DNA from: a bacterium
GTDB lineage: Bacteria > ARS69
NCBI GenBank assembly: GCA_025774865.1
Contig: JALGZO010000705.1
Span: 1 to 17,980, forward strand
Direction of reading: 5' to 3'
DNA: 17,980 nt
The notes beneath the pieces were generated by a model. The model did no database searches. It saw only the letters and a list, made by a program, of their open reading frames with translations, and was not told where the DNA came from. A program made the position numbers and the translations under genes. How positions within the stretch are numbered: the first letter of the stretch is position 1; each line of letters starts with the position of its first letter. This document shows positions 7,910-17,335 of this stretch, in pieces.

Positions 7910-9616
7910 TCACTCCACCCGCATCGTGAGCAGGGTCAGATCGTCCTGCTGCGGCCCGAGGTCCGTGTGCCGCTCGACGGCGGTCAGCACTTCTTCCAGA
8001 AGCTCCGTCCCGCAGGCCGTCGACGCCCGCACCATTCCGCGCAGCCTCTCCTCCCCGAACTCGCCGGCGGAGCCCTCCGCCTCCGTGATCCCGTCGGTGT
8101 GGAGGAACACCCGGCTGCCCGCCGGCACGCGAATCTGACGAACGTTCCAGGTCGAGTCGAACGCGGGTGACAGGAGAAGCCCGGTCTGCGTGATCTCGAT
8201 CGCGCGTCCCTGCGGCGTGACAACGAGCCCCGAGGGGTGTCCCGCGTTCACGTACTCGAGCGTGCCGGAGGCGGGACGGTACCGTGCACAGATCGCCGTG
8301 ATGAACAGCGACGCTTCGAAATAGCGGATCCGCCGGGAGATCCGTCGGATCACCGAGCGCGGCGACGGGTTGCCGCCCTGCTGGTCGTGGAACGCGGATT
8401 TGACGACGGCGGTGAGCATCGCGGCCTCCGCCCCGTGTCCGGAAACGTCGGCGATGAGAAACGTGACGTCGCCGGTCGCGTCCACGTGGACGTCCACGAA
8501 ATCACCGCCGAGCTCGTCCCACGGCTTGATCACGAACGCCAGCGACGCGCGGTCCGTGCGCGTTTCCGTCGCCGGCAGAAGGCTCTGCTGAAAGTCACGA
8601 GCCTTGGCCAACCGGAGGCGCATCCCCTCGAGCACTCTGAGGTTCTCCACCGCGACGGCGGTATGCGGCAGAAAGCCCTTCACGAGCTCCGTTTCCCACG
8701 CCCCGAACGTGCCGGGGTGAGTGGCGGCGATCTTGAGCACGCCGAGCACCGTGTCCTCGCTGACGAGCGGCGCGCAGAGGATCGCTTGTTCGCGACGATC
8801 CTCGTCCGAGCGGTTGTAGTCGAGCGCTGCGGCCAGCTCCGTGACATCGCGGCCCTCCCAGTCCTTCCAGGTCTCGCCGTCGCGATCGAAGCCCATGACC
8901 GCGCCGGACCGCAAGAGCGATCGCGCCGCTGTACCGATCGCGAGCTCCTGCCCGATGCGTCGACTGCGCCCTTTCGTCCACACGAGGCGCTCCGCGACGA
9001 TCTCCAGAGCGGCCGCCGCGTCGCCGAGGACGTTCTCGTCGTACGTCAGGAACGCCGCGGAGTGGTCGTACTCCGTCAGCGTCTCGAGACCGTGCAGAAT
9101 CTGATAGAAGAGGTCCTTCGGACTCAACCGACGGATCACCTTGCGGTCGATCTTCGACCGGACCTCGAGATAGCGAAGGCGGTCGATCCGCGCCCCGACT
9201 CGGGACGTCGTCTTCGCGACCTTCTTCACGACCTTGACATCCGCGGACCGCAGCCCGGCGCCGGGGTCGCGCATGACGAGGACGCCCCACCGTCGCCCGC
9301 GCCGGGCCACGGGCACGTAGAGGCGCTCAGCCGACGTCGCAGGGTGGATCCCGGCCAGGTACTCTTCGAGAGTCCGATTCTCGCCCTCGTCCGGCGGCGA
9401 CGGGAACCAGCGCCGGGTCTCCCGCGCGCCCCGAGAGCCCAGCATCACGAGTCGAACGTCGGTCCCTTCGAAGAGCTCCCCGAGTCCGCGCACGACCACC
9501 TTCAGGATCTTCTCGAAGTCGTGGACTTCGTCCTGCAGCGCTCCGATCCGCGACAAGAGGCGCAGCACGGTGAGCTCGCGATCAGGCGATTCCACGGAAA
9601 GGCTCTCCTGAGTCAC
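7910..9616 (-). CDS. GAF-domain SpoIIE-type serine phosphatase (RsbU-like)
   Basis: Cytoplasmic PPM-type phosphatase that probably acts on a phosphorylated anti-sigma-factor antagonist or similar regulator. The 568 residues contain two GAF-like sensory regions (about 30-150 and 165-330). A short linker helix ending in FQQSLLP (342-348) leads to the SpoIIE catalytic domain (about 355-568). The metal-binding Asp residues are visible: D372 (GGDF), D390 (ADVSGHG), D508 (HTDGITEA) and D558 (QQDDLTLL). No membrane segment was seen, so the signal is probably cytoplasmic. The start is a GTG (9614-9616) with GAGGA about six bases upstream. It lies 30 nt downstream of a DinB-like gene on the same strand. 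No partner STAS or kinase gene is adjacent, so the target is unknown. Confidence 0.92.
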   Translation of the reverse strand: MTQESLSVESPDRELTVLRLLSRIGALQDEVHDFEKILKVVVRGLGELFEGTDVRLVMLGSRGARETRRWFPSPPDEGENRTLEEYLAGIHPATSAERLYVPVARRGRRWGVLVMRDPGAGLRSADVKVVKKVAKTTSRVGARIDRLRYLEVRSKIDRKVIRRLSPKDLFYQILHGLETLTEYDHSAAFLTYDENVLGDAAAALEIVAERLVWTKGRSRRIGQELAIGTAARSLLRSGAVMGFDRDGETWKDWEGRDVTELAAALDYNRSDEDRREQAILCAPLVSEDTVLGVLKIAATHPGTFGAWETELVKGFLPHTAVAVENLRVLEGMRLRLAKARDFQQSLLPATETRTDRASLAFVIKPWDELGGDFVDVHVDATGDVTFLIADVSGHGAEAAMLTAVVKSAFHDQQGGNPSPRSVIRRISRRIRYFEASLFITAICARYRPASGTLEYVNAGHPSGLVVTPQGRAIEITQTGLLLSPAFDSTWNVRQIRVPAGSRVFLHTDGITEAEGSAGEFGEERLRGMVRASTACGTELLEEVLTAVERHTDLGPQQDDLTLLTMRVE

Positions 9617-9646
9617 GTTCGATCCTCGCGTTTCCGCACGGAGCCG

Positions 9647-10105
9647 CTACGTTCCGAGCTCTCCGTCGAGCCAGCGGTGGAGCTGCCGGATGTGCCGCCC
9701 CGGGTGACAAGTGGCGTGCTCCATCATCTGCTCGCCGTCGTACTCCTGGTTCCAGCGCGTCACGAAACGTCCGTTCTCGAGCGCTTCGTCGGTGACGTCC
9801 GCGAGCGCTTCCCTCGTGAACCGAACGACGTCCAGGAGCGCGGCGATCCATGTCTCGGGGTCGTCGATGGGCTCCGGCTCCGGGAACTTCTTCTCGGGAA
9901 CGACCCCGCCGCAGTTCTCGGCGACGTACTTGACGTGCCCGTACCCGGCCAGCACGACGTGTCGGAGAATCGCGCGAACGCTGCCCTCTTCGCCGGGAAC
10001 GGCTTCGTCGTAGAGGTCACGCGGGAGCTCGCGCACGAACTCCCCGAATTCCAGGAACGCCCTCTCGAGCTCGTCGACGAGGGCTCGCCGGGCGGCATGG
10101 GTCAT
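9647..10105 (-). CDS. DinB-like (putative metal-binding) protein
   Basis: Small helical protein of 152 residues resembling the DinB/YfiT four-helix-bundle superfamily, whose members often bind a metal through three His and act as thiol-dependent transferases or are uncharacterised. Visible candidates are H49 in ILRHVV and the HxxxH pair H134/H138 in CHPGRHIRQL, which matches the family's HxxxHxxQ end. The ATG at 10103-10105 has GGGGGAG about seven bases upstream. It is the first gene of a two-gene minus-strand unit with the GAF/SpoIIE phosphatase, and it is divergent from the molybdenum hydroxylase gene. Substrate and role are unknown. The assignment rests on size, helical pattern and His spacing. 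Confidence 0.72.
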   Translation of the reverse strand: MTHAARRALVDELERAFLEFGEFVRELPRDLYDEAVPGEEGSVRAILRHVVLAGYGHVKYVAENCGGVVPEKKFPEPEPIDDPETWIAALLDVVRFTREALADVTDEALENGRFVTRWNQEYDGEQMMEHATCHPGRHIRQLHRWLDGELGT

Positions 10106-10176
10106 GGGTCACTCCCCCGGCGCCGACGCGCCGCGCCGCGCCCAGAGTAGCATGGTCGTCCGAGTCGTGCGTCACC

Positions 10177-10211
10177 GGGACCCGCCCCCCGAACTTGCGC
10201 GGTGGGGTCCC
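10177..10211. promoter_or_regulatory. Inverted repeat in the DinB/hydroxylase divergent region
   Basis: Perfect 7-bp arms GGGACCC (10177-10183) and GGGTCCC (10205-10211) are separated by 21 nt, in the 155-nt region between the divergent start codons at 10105 and 10261. The location suits an operator or a leader hairpin for the accessory operon. GC-rich arms of this size also arise by chance. Confidence 0.3.
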
Positions 10212-10222
10212 CTGCCCTAGCC

Positions 10223-10261
10223 TGGTCAGATTCGGCGGCAAGCGGAGGCGATTGCTGACCA
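10223..10261 (+). promoter_or_regulatory. Inverted repeat flanking the hydroxylase ribosome-binding site
   Basis: The arms TGGTCAG (10223-10229) and CTGACCA (10255-10261) are perfect 7-bp complements. They enclose the GGAGG at 10244-10248 and end on the A of the ATG start codon. If formed in mRNA, the hairpin would hide the start codon. The GGAGG-to-ATG spacing is long (12 nt), so an alternative CTG start at 10255 cannot be excluded. Confidence 0.28.
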
Positions 10262-12909
10262 TGGCGATCCGGTTCACGTTGAACGGCGAGGCTCGGGAAG
10301 CGGACTTTCCGCCCGGTGAGTCGCTCCTGGAGGTCCTGCGGGTCGGTTGCGGCGTCACCTCGCCGAAGGACGGCTGCCAGCCGCAGGGCCAGTGCGGTTG
10401 CTGCCTCGTCCTCGTCGACGGGCTGCCGAAGATGAGTTGCGTGGTCCCGGCGGAGAAAGCCGACGGCAAGGAGATCGTCACGCTCGAAGGGATTCCCGAC
10501 GAAGAGCGGGAGCTGATCGCGCGGGCCTTCGTCGCCGCGGCGGGGCTCCAGTGCGGCTTCTGCATCCCGGGGATTGCCCTGCGCGCGAAGTCTCTGCTCG
10601 ACAAGAACGCGGCGCCGAGTCGAGCCGAGATCGACAAGGCCCTCCACGGACACCTCTGCCGCTGCACCGGCTACGCCAAGATCGTCGACGCGATCGAGCT
10701 TCTGGCCGCAGCGAAGCGCGGCGAGGCCGATCCGCAACCCGAACTGGCGGGCCGCGTCGGTGATCGGCTCGCCAGGGTGGCGGGACGCGAGAACACGCTC
10801 GGGGACCAGCCGTACGTCGACGACCTCGACTTCCCGGGTATGCTGCACGGTGCTGTCGTTCTTTCGGAGCAAGCGCGGGCCGGCGTGAAGAAGATCGACA
10901 CGTCGGCCGCCGCGGCACTGCCCGGGGTAGCGGCGGTCGCGACCGCCACCGACGTACCGGGCGAACGCTGGTACGGACTCATCCTGAACGATTGGCCGGG
11001 CTTCGTCGCCGAGGGTGAAGAGGTCCGCTGCGTCGGCGACGTGTTGGCGGCAGTCGCGGCGGTGGACGAGCGAACGGCGCGCGAGGCCGCGGCGCTGGTG
11101 CGCGTGGTGTACGAACCGCTCCCGCCGGTGCTCGATCCGGTCGACGCGATCCGCGGTCGCGCCCCTCGCGTCAATCCGAAGCACGAGAACCTGCTGTCGC
11201 GAACGGTCGTGACGCGAGGCAACGCGGATGCGGCGCTGGCGGAGTCCGCTCACGTCGTCGAGGGCACCTGGAAAACGCAGCGGGTCGAGCATCTGTACCT
11301 CGAGCCGGAGAGCTGCGTGGTCCGACCGCTCGACGACGGCCGCCTCCACCTCTACTCCCAGGGGCAGGGCGTCTTCGACGATCGGCGGCAGGTCGCCGCG
11401 TTCCTCGGAATCCCAGAGGACGACATCTTCGTCGAGCTGGTACCGAACGGCGGCGCCTTCGGCGGCAAGGAGGACATGTCCGTCCAGGCCCAGACGGCGC
11501 TCTTGTCGAAGATGACCGGCCAGCCCGTGAAGCTCGCACTCACGCGCGAGGAGTCGATCCGGATTCACCCGAAGCGCCACCCGATCACCATGGAGCTCGA
11601 GGTCGGATGCGACGAAGAGGGGCAGCTGACGGCGTTGAGGGCGCGGATGGTCGGCGACAGCGGCGCGTACGCGTCGGTCGGGATGAAGGTGCTCGAACGC
11701 GCCGCGGGTCACGCGTGCGGACCGTTCAAGGTGCCGAACGTGGACATCGAGTCGATCGCCGCCTACACCAACAATCCGCCGTGCGGGGCAATGCGCGGCT
11801 TCGGCGCGAATCAGGCCCACTTCGCACTCGACGGCGCGCTCGATCTCCTCGCCGAGAAGACCGGTCTCGACGGCTGGGAGATCCGGTGGCGGAACGCGGT
11901 CGAGGTAGGTGACGTCTTCACGACGGGACAGATCCTCGAGAAGTCGGTCGGCGCGAAGAAGACTCTGGAAGCGGTCAAGGACCTCTACTACCGGGCGAAG
12001 GTGGAAGGGCGCGCGGTCGGCATCTCGTGTGGATTGAAGAACAGTGGCATCGGCAACGGCGCGGCCGAGTGGGGCAAGGCGCGGCTCGTCGTCGAGAAAG
12101 ACGGGACGGTTTCCCTCTACAACGGCTACACGGAGATGGGCCAGGGTCTCAACACGGTGCTCGTCCAGTTTGCGGTGGAGGTCACCGGACTGCCGGCGTC
12201 CGTCTTCCGGCCGAAGATCGACTCGACGTTCGCGCTCGCCTGCGGCCAGACGACGGGGTCGCGCGCGACGCTGTTCGGCGGGCGGGCCGTATCGAGCGCG
12301 GCCGAGAAGCTGCGCGCGGAGCTCGACGCCGGCAGGACGCTCGCGGATCTCACCGGCAAGGTGTTCGCCGCCGACGTCGTCATCGACGACACCACCGCGC
12401 CGGGGGAGACGAAGAACGGCAAGATCAAGACCCACACCGCGTTCGGCTACGCCACCCAGGTGTGCATTCTGGACAAGGACGGCCGGGTGGAGAGATTCGT
12501 CGCCGCGCACGACGTGGGACGCGCCGTGAACCCCGCGCTTTGCGAGGGACAGATCGAGGGCTCGATCCACATGGGCCTCGGGTACGCGTTGACGGAAGAG
12601 CTCCCGTGCGAGAACGGGTGGCCCGTCACGTACAAGCTTCGTGACCTCGGCGTCCTGCGAGCCGTCGACATGCCGAAGCTCGAGGTGATCCTCGTGGAGG
12701 AGCCGGAGCCGGAGGGCCCGTTCGGCGCGAAGGGCGTCGGGGAGATCGGGCTCGTTCCGACCGCGGGCGCGGTGGCCGGGGCGCTCGCCGCGTTCGACGG
12801 GATCCGGCGTTACGAGCTCCCGATGAAGGACTCCCCCGCCGCCCGCGCGATGAGCGTGGGGACAATCCGAAAGCGGGAGGCGCGCGCCGCCGGAACGGCG
12901 GCCCCTTGA
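10261..12909 (+). CDS. Molybdopterin-dependent purine-type hydroxylase, fused [2Fe-2S] and molybdenum subunits (xanthine dehydrogenase family)
   Basis: The 882-residue protein joins the small and large parts of a xanthine dehydrogenase-type enzyme without a FAD domain, as in the selenium-dependent molybdenum hydroxylases found beside ssnA and ygeW. The N-terminal ferredoxin-type cluster uses C39, C45, C48 and C60; the helical cluster uses C98, C101, C133 and C135. The molybdenum domain has NGGAFGGKED (396-405), VLERA (477-481), MRGFG (511-515), MGQG (626-629) and GAKGVGEIG with the likely catalytic E828. By alignment, E404, R480, F514 and E828 correspond to Glu802, Arg880, Phe914 and Glu1261 of bovine xanthine oxidase, favouring a purine substrate. 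The ATG at 10261 begins the family N-terminus. The electron-transfer FAD partner is not in the window. The TGA overlaps the next gene's TTG. Confidence 0.9.
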   Translation: MAIRFTLNGEAREADFPPGESLLEVLRVGCGVTSPKDGCQPQGQCGCCLVLVDGLPKMSCVVPAEKADGKEIVTLEGIPDEERELIARAFVAAAGLQCGFCIPGIALRAKSLLDKNAAPSRAEIDKALHGHLCRCTGYAKIVDAIELLAAAKRGEADPQPELAGRVGDRLARVAGRENTLGDQPYVDDLDFPGMLHGAVVLSEQARAGVKKIDTSAAAALPGVAAVATATDVPGERWYGLILNDWPGFVAEGEEVRCVGDVLAAVAAVDERTAREAAALVRVVYEPLPPVLDPVDAIRGRAPRVNPKHENLLSRTVVTRGNADAALAESAHVVEGTWKTQRVEHLYLEPESCVVRPLDDGRLHLYSQGQGVFDDRRQVAAFLGIPEDDIFVELVPNGGAFGGKEDMSVQAQTALLSKMTGQPVKLALTREESIRIHPKRHPITMELEVGCDEEGQLTALRARMVGDSGAYASVGMKVLERAAGHACGPFKVPNVDIESIAAYTNNPPCGAMRGFGANQAHFALDGALDLLAEKTGLDGWEIRWRNAVEVGDVFTTGQILEKSVGAKKTLEAVKDLYYRAKVEGRAVGISCGLKNSGIGNGAAEWGKARLVVEKDGTVSLYNGYTEMGQGLNTVLVQFAVEVTGLPASVFRPKIDSTFALACGQTTGSRATLFGGRAVSSAAEKLRAELDAGRTLADLTGKVFAADVVIDDTTAPGETKNGKIKTHTAFGYATQVCILDKDGRVERFVAAHDVGRAVNPALCEGQIEGSIHMGLGYALTEELPCENGWPVTYKLRDLGVLRAVDMPKLEVILVEEPEPEGPFGAKGVGEIGLVPTAGAVAGALAAFDGIRRYELPMKDSPAARAMSVGTIRKREARAAGTAAP

Positions 12910-13985
12910 GCGACCCGGGCTGGATCAACGCGCACACACACATTTACAGCGGACTCGCGCCGCTCGGGATGCCGGATCCCGGGACGCCGCCTGAGAACTT
13001 CATCCAGATTCTGGAGCGCGTCTGGTGGCGGCTCGACCGCGCGCTGGATGAGCGGTCGTTGAGGGCCGCGGCGCGGTACTACGTCGCCGAGTCGTTGATG
13101 CTCGGCACGACGACCTTGATCGATCATCACGAGTCGCCGGAGTTCATCGAGGGCTCGCTCGACGTTCTGGCCGACGTGTGCGACGAGCTCGGGATGCGCG
13201 CGCTGCTCTGCTACGGCGCCACGGAGCGTAACGGCGGCCGCGACGAGGCGAGGCGCGGACTCGCCGAGTGCCGGCGGTTCATCGAAGCGAACCCGCGGCC
13301 GCGGGTGAGAGGCGTCGTGGCGCTGCACGCGTCGTTCACGGTGTCGGACGAGACGATCCGGGAGGCGGGCAACCTCTGCCGCGAGCTCGGCACGGTGATG
13401 CACGTGCACCTCGCGGAGGACGGCGCGGACGTGGCCGACGCAAAGGAGCGCGGCTTCCCGGGGCCGCTCCAGCGGCTCCACGAGCTCGGCGCCCTGCCGG
13501 AGGGCTCGATCCTCGCGCACGGCGTCTGGCTCGAGCCGCACGAGGTGAGGCTCGCCCGTGACCTCGGATGCTGGATCGTGCAGAACCCGCGTTCGAATCG
13601 CGGCAACCGCGTCGGCTATCCGAAGGCCCTCGGGGAGAGTGATCGCGTCGCGCTCGGGACCGACGGGTATCCGTCGGATCTGCGCGAGGAGACGGACGTG
13701 CTACGGGGCGAGGCGCAAGAGCACGGCGAGGACGAAGGGGTGGCGATGCGCAGGACCGAGACGGCGCGGCAGCTCGTGGCCGACCGGTTCGGGGCCGACG
13801 CGCTTTCGGGCGACGCGGTCGTGCGAGACGAGGCCGGCGTGCGCGAGGTCACCGTGGGCGGGCGACCCGTCGTCCGGGCGGGTGACCTCGAGACGGGCGA
13901 TCTGGCCGGGATCCGCGCGGAGGCCCGCGAGGAAGCGCGTAGGCTCAAGGAGCGCATGCTCGCGCGGAGGCGAGACGGAGGGTAG
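12906..13985 (+). CDS. ssnA: SsnA-like amidohydrolase lacking the N-terminal domain
   Basis: Metal-dependent amidohydrolase (TIM barrel) of the SsnA type, a family tied to purine/urate catabolism clusters. The likely metal ligands are visible: H10 and H12 in NAHTHIYSGL, H168 in HVHLAED (with E171), H205 in ILAHGVW and D253 in GTDGYPSD. The protein is only 359 residues, against roughly 440 in E. coli SsnA. It starts at PGWINAHTH, so the roughly 60-residue N-terminal beta-sandwich segment that normally precedes this motif is absent; a piece of the C-terminal sandwich (VREVTVGGRPVV) remains. The TTG at 12906-12908 overlaps the upstream TGA in TTGA, and no earlier start is possible without deep overlap into the hydroxylase gene. 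The substrate is unproven. Confidence 0.8.
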   Translation: MSDPGWINAHTHIYSGLAPLGMPDPGTPPENFIQILERVWWRLDRALDERSLRAAARYYVAESLMLGTTTLIDHHESPEFIEGSLDVLADVCDELGMRALLCYGATERNGGRDEARRGLAECRRFIEANPRPRVRGVVALHASFTVSDETIREAGNLCRELGTVMHVHLAEDGADVADAKERGFPGPLQRLHELGALPEGSILAHGVWLEPHEVRLARDLGCWIVQNPRSNRGNRVGYPKALGESDRVALGTDGYPSDLREETDVLRGEAQEHGEDEGVAMRRTETARQLVADRFGADALSGDAVVRDEAGVREVTVGGRPVVRAGDLETGDLAGIRAEAREEARRLKERMLARRRDGG

Positions 13986-13994
13986 GATCCCCCC

Positions 13995-15487
<1,493 letters not shown>

Positions 15488-15491
<4 letters not shown>

Positions 15492-16903
15492 GACTTCCCA
15501 CGCGGTTCGAGTGCGTCGGCTGCGGCGCGACGATCAACGACGAGACGACCCCCCCGTTCCGCTGCCCTGCGCAGAAGCGCGGCGATGACATCGATCACCT
15601 ACTCGTCCGGAATCTGAACCCTGAACACGCCACCTTCCCCCCGCCGGGAGGCGCAACCAACCCGTTTCTCGCTTACCGGGATCTGTTTCACGCACGACAC
15701 CTCGCGCGGGGACACGGGCTCGCGGACGGCACCGTGGACGAGATCATCGAGAGACTCGACGCGGCGGTCGCTGCGGTGGACGGCCGCGGCTTCCGGCGGA
15801 CCCCGTTCCCTCGCTCGGACTCCTTGTCGAACGCGCTCGGCTTCGAGAGGCCGGGCGGCGTGTCGGTGAAGGACGAGACCGGTGGCGTCGGGGGTTCGCA
15901 CAAGGCGCGTCACCTCTTCGGGATTCTCGTGTACCTGGAGGTCACGCGCCGCCTCGGGATCGGCCCGGGCGTCGATGCGCCGCTCGCGATCGCGAGCTGC
16001 GGGAACGCCGCACTCGCGGCCGCGATCGTGGCCCGCGCGGCGAAACGGCCGCTCGAGGTGTTCGTGCCGGTGTGGGCGAACGGCCGCATTGTCGCCCGGC
16101 TCCGCGAGCTCGGCGCGCGTGTCACCGACTGCCCCCGCCGAGGCGACGAGGCCGGCGATCCGAGCGTGCTCCGCTTTCGGGAAGCCGTGAACAGCGGGGC
16201 CATTCCGTTCACGTGCCAGGGATCGGAGAACGGGCTCACGATCGAGGGGGGCGAAACGCTCGGCTGGGAGATGGCGTCGGCGTTCGCCCGGGAGGGGCGG
16301 GTGCCCGATCGCCTGTTCGTACAGGTGGGGGGCGGCGCGCTCGCGACCGCGGTGATCGCGGGATTGCGGGAGGCCCGGGATCTCGGCGCGATCGAGACGC
16401 TGCCGCGCGTGCACACGGTGCAAACGGAAGGCGGCTGGCCGCTCAAGCGCGCGTACGATCGCGTGGCGGCTCGGATGCTGATCCGCCTCGGCGGCGACGC
16501 CCTGAATCCGCCGCCGGGAAGTCCCGACGCCGTGGAACAGTTGCGCGACGCCTTCCCGTCCGACCGAGTCCAGAGCGAGCTGGAGTACGCGTCAACGCAT
16601 CGGTCGGAGTTCATGTGGCCGTGGGAACCGGAGCCGCACAGCCTGGCCGACGGCATTCTGGACGACGAGACCTACGACTGGCTCGCGGTCGTCCGCGGCA
16701 TGATCGAGACCGGCGGCGGCCCGGTCGTCGTGAGCGAGGATCTGATCAAGGAAGCGAACGACCTGGCCCAGAACGCTTCGCCGAACGGCGTCAGCCATAC
16801 CGGTTCGGCGGGGCTGGCCGGCCTCGTGAAGCTGGTCCGGGACGGCGAGGTGAAGCCATCCGAGTCGGTCGTCGTGCTCCTGACGGGGCTGCGCCGGGTC
16901 TAG
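15488..16903 (+). CDS. Threonine-synthase-like PLP-dependent lyase with N-terminal Cys motif
   Basis: Second fold-type II PLP enzyme of the operon, 471 residues. The N-terminus has C9, C12 and C26 (CVGCG then RCP), like the zinc-ribbon start of some threonine synthases. The probable PLP lysine is K139 in GGSHKARH, the substrate loop is SCGNAALA (170-177), and the phosphate loop is VGGGAL (280-285). SHTGSAGL near 437-444 follows the family pattern close to the C-terminus. It differs from YgeX (about 400 residues, no Cys motif). The TTG at 15488-15490 overlaps the upstream TGA as TTGA, and the codons after it lead straight into the Cys motif; no ATG or GTG lies in frame before that motif. It is likely translated by coupling to the preceding PLP gene. 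An ammonia-lyase role is plausible but unproven. Confidence 0.8.
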
Positions 16904-16960
16904 CTGCTTCCGCGTATCTAGTCCCGTCGCTTGGGATGGAGGCGCCCAGCGCAACAAACG

Positions 16961-16984
16961 GCGACGCCGGAAGAGGCGTCGCTA
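16961..16984 (-). terminator. Stem-loop terminator after the kinase remnant
   Basis: Perfect 8-bp arms GCGACGCC (16961-16968) and GGCGTCGC (16975-16982) enclose a 6-nt loop. Read on the minus strand, the hairpin starts within the last codon (TAG, 16982-16984) of the kinase remnant and is followed by a short T-rich stretch (GTTTGTTG). It therefore looks like the old rho-independent terminator of that gene. It may also help stop plus-strand reading from the PLP operon, although no T run follows on that strand. Confidence 0.5.
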
Positions 16985-17335
16985 ATGAAAGGCTTCGGTG
17001 ACCTTCACGGGCGCTTCTCGGCCGAAGCTCGGGTGTGCTGCCCCGCGCGCTGGCTTGTGCGTATTCCACCACCGCTCCGCCCGCACCTGATCCCAGTGGT
17101 CAGCATCCACCGCCGCGTCCAGGCGACGGGACAGCTCCGCCGCTCACGTCGGCCGGTCAGTCGGCTTCTTCTCGAGACACTCCAGGACGAGTGCATCCAG
17201 CCGTTGAGGAACCGCGATTTCACTCGTGCTCGAGGGCGGCGTCGGTGTGCCTCATTGACGTGAGCGAGGATGGTCGCCATGGAGGACTCCCGCTCAAACG
17301 CGTCTGCGGCCGTGTCCACCGTGTAGGACGAATGA
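16982..17335 (-). pseudogene. Remnant of a Hanks-type Ser/Thr protein kinase C-terminus
   Basis: Minus-strand translation in pieces gives the end of a bacterial Ser/Thr kinase domain. One frame holds AFERESSMATILAHVNEA (from about 17311 down to 17248), the usual segment after the activation loop. The next frame continues TPTPPSSTSEIAVPQRLDAL, then VLECLEKKPTDRP, the kinase subdomain XI pattern with its conserved Arg. After an in-frame TGA at 17144-17146, 53 further codons run AAELSRRLDAAVDADHW and QVRAERWWNTHKP to the TAG at 16982-16984. Joining the pieces requires restoring one base near 17249 and reading through one stop. The N-lobe, catalytic loop and DFG segment are not recognisable upstream, so the gene is truncated and non-functional. 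The upper boundary is uncertain. Confidence 0.75.

Noticed and set aside
10195-10260. Longer hydroxylase start at 10195
   Set aside because: The added residues are basic and unlike the family N-terminus (MAIRFTLNG begins the ferredoxin domain).
10102-12570. 822-codon minus-strand open frame opposite the hydroxylase gene
   Set aside because: It mirrors the codon pattern of the hydroxylase and has no recognisable domain.
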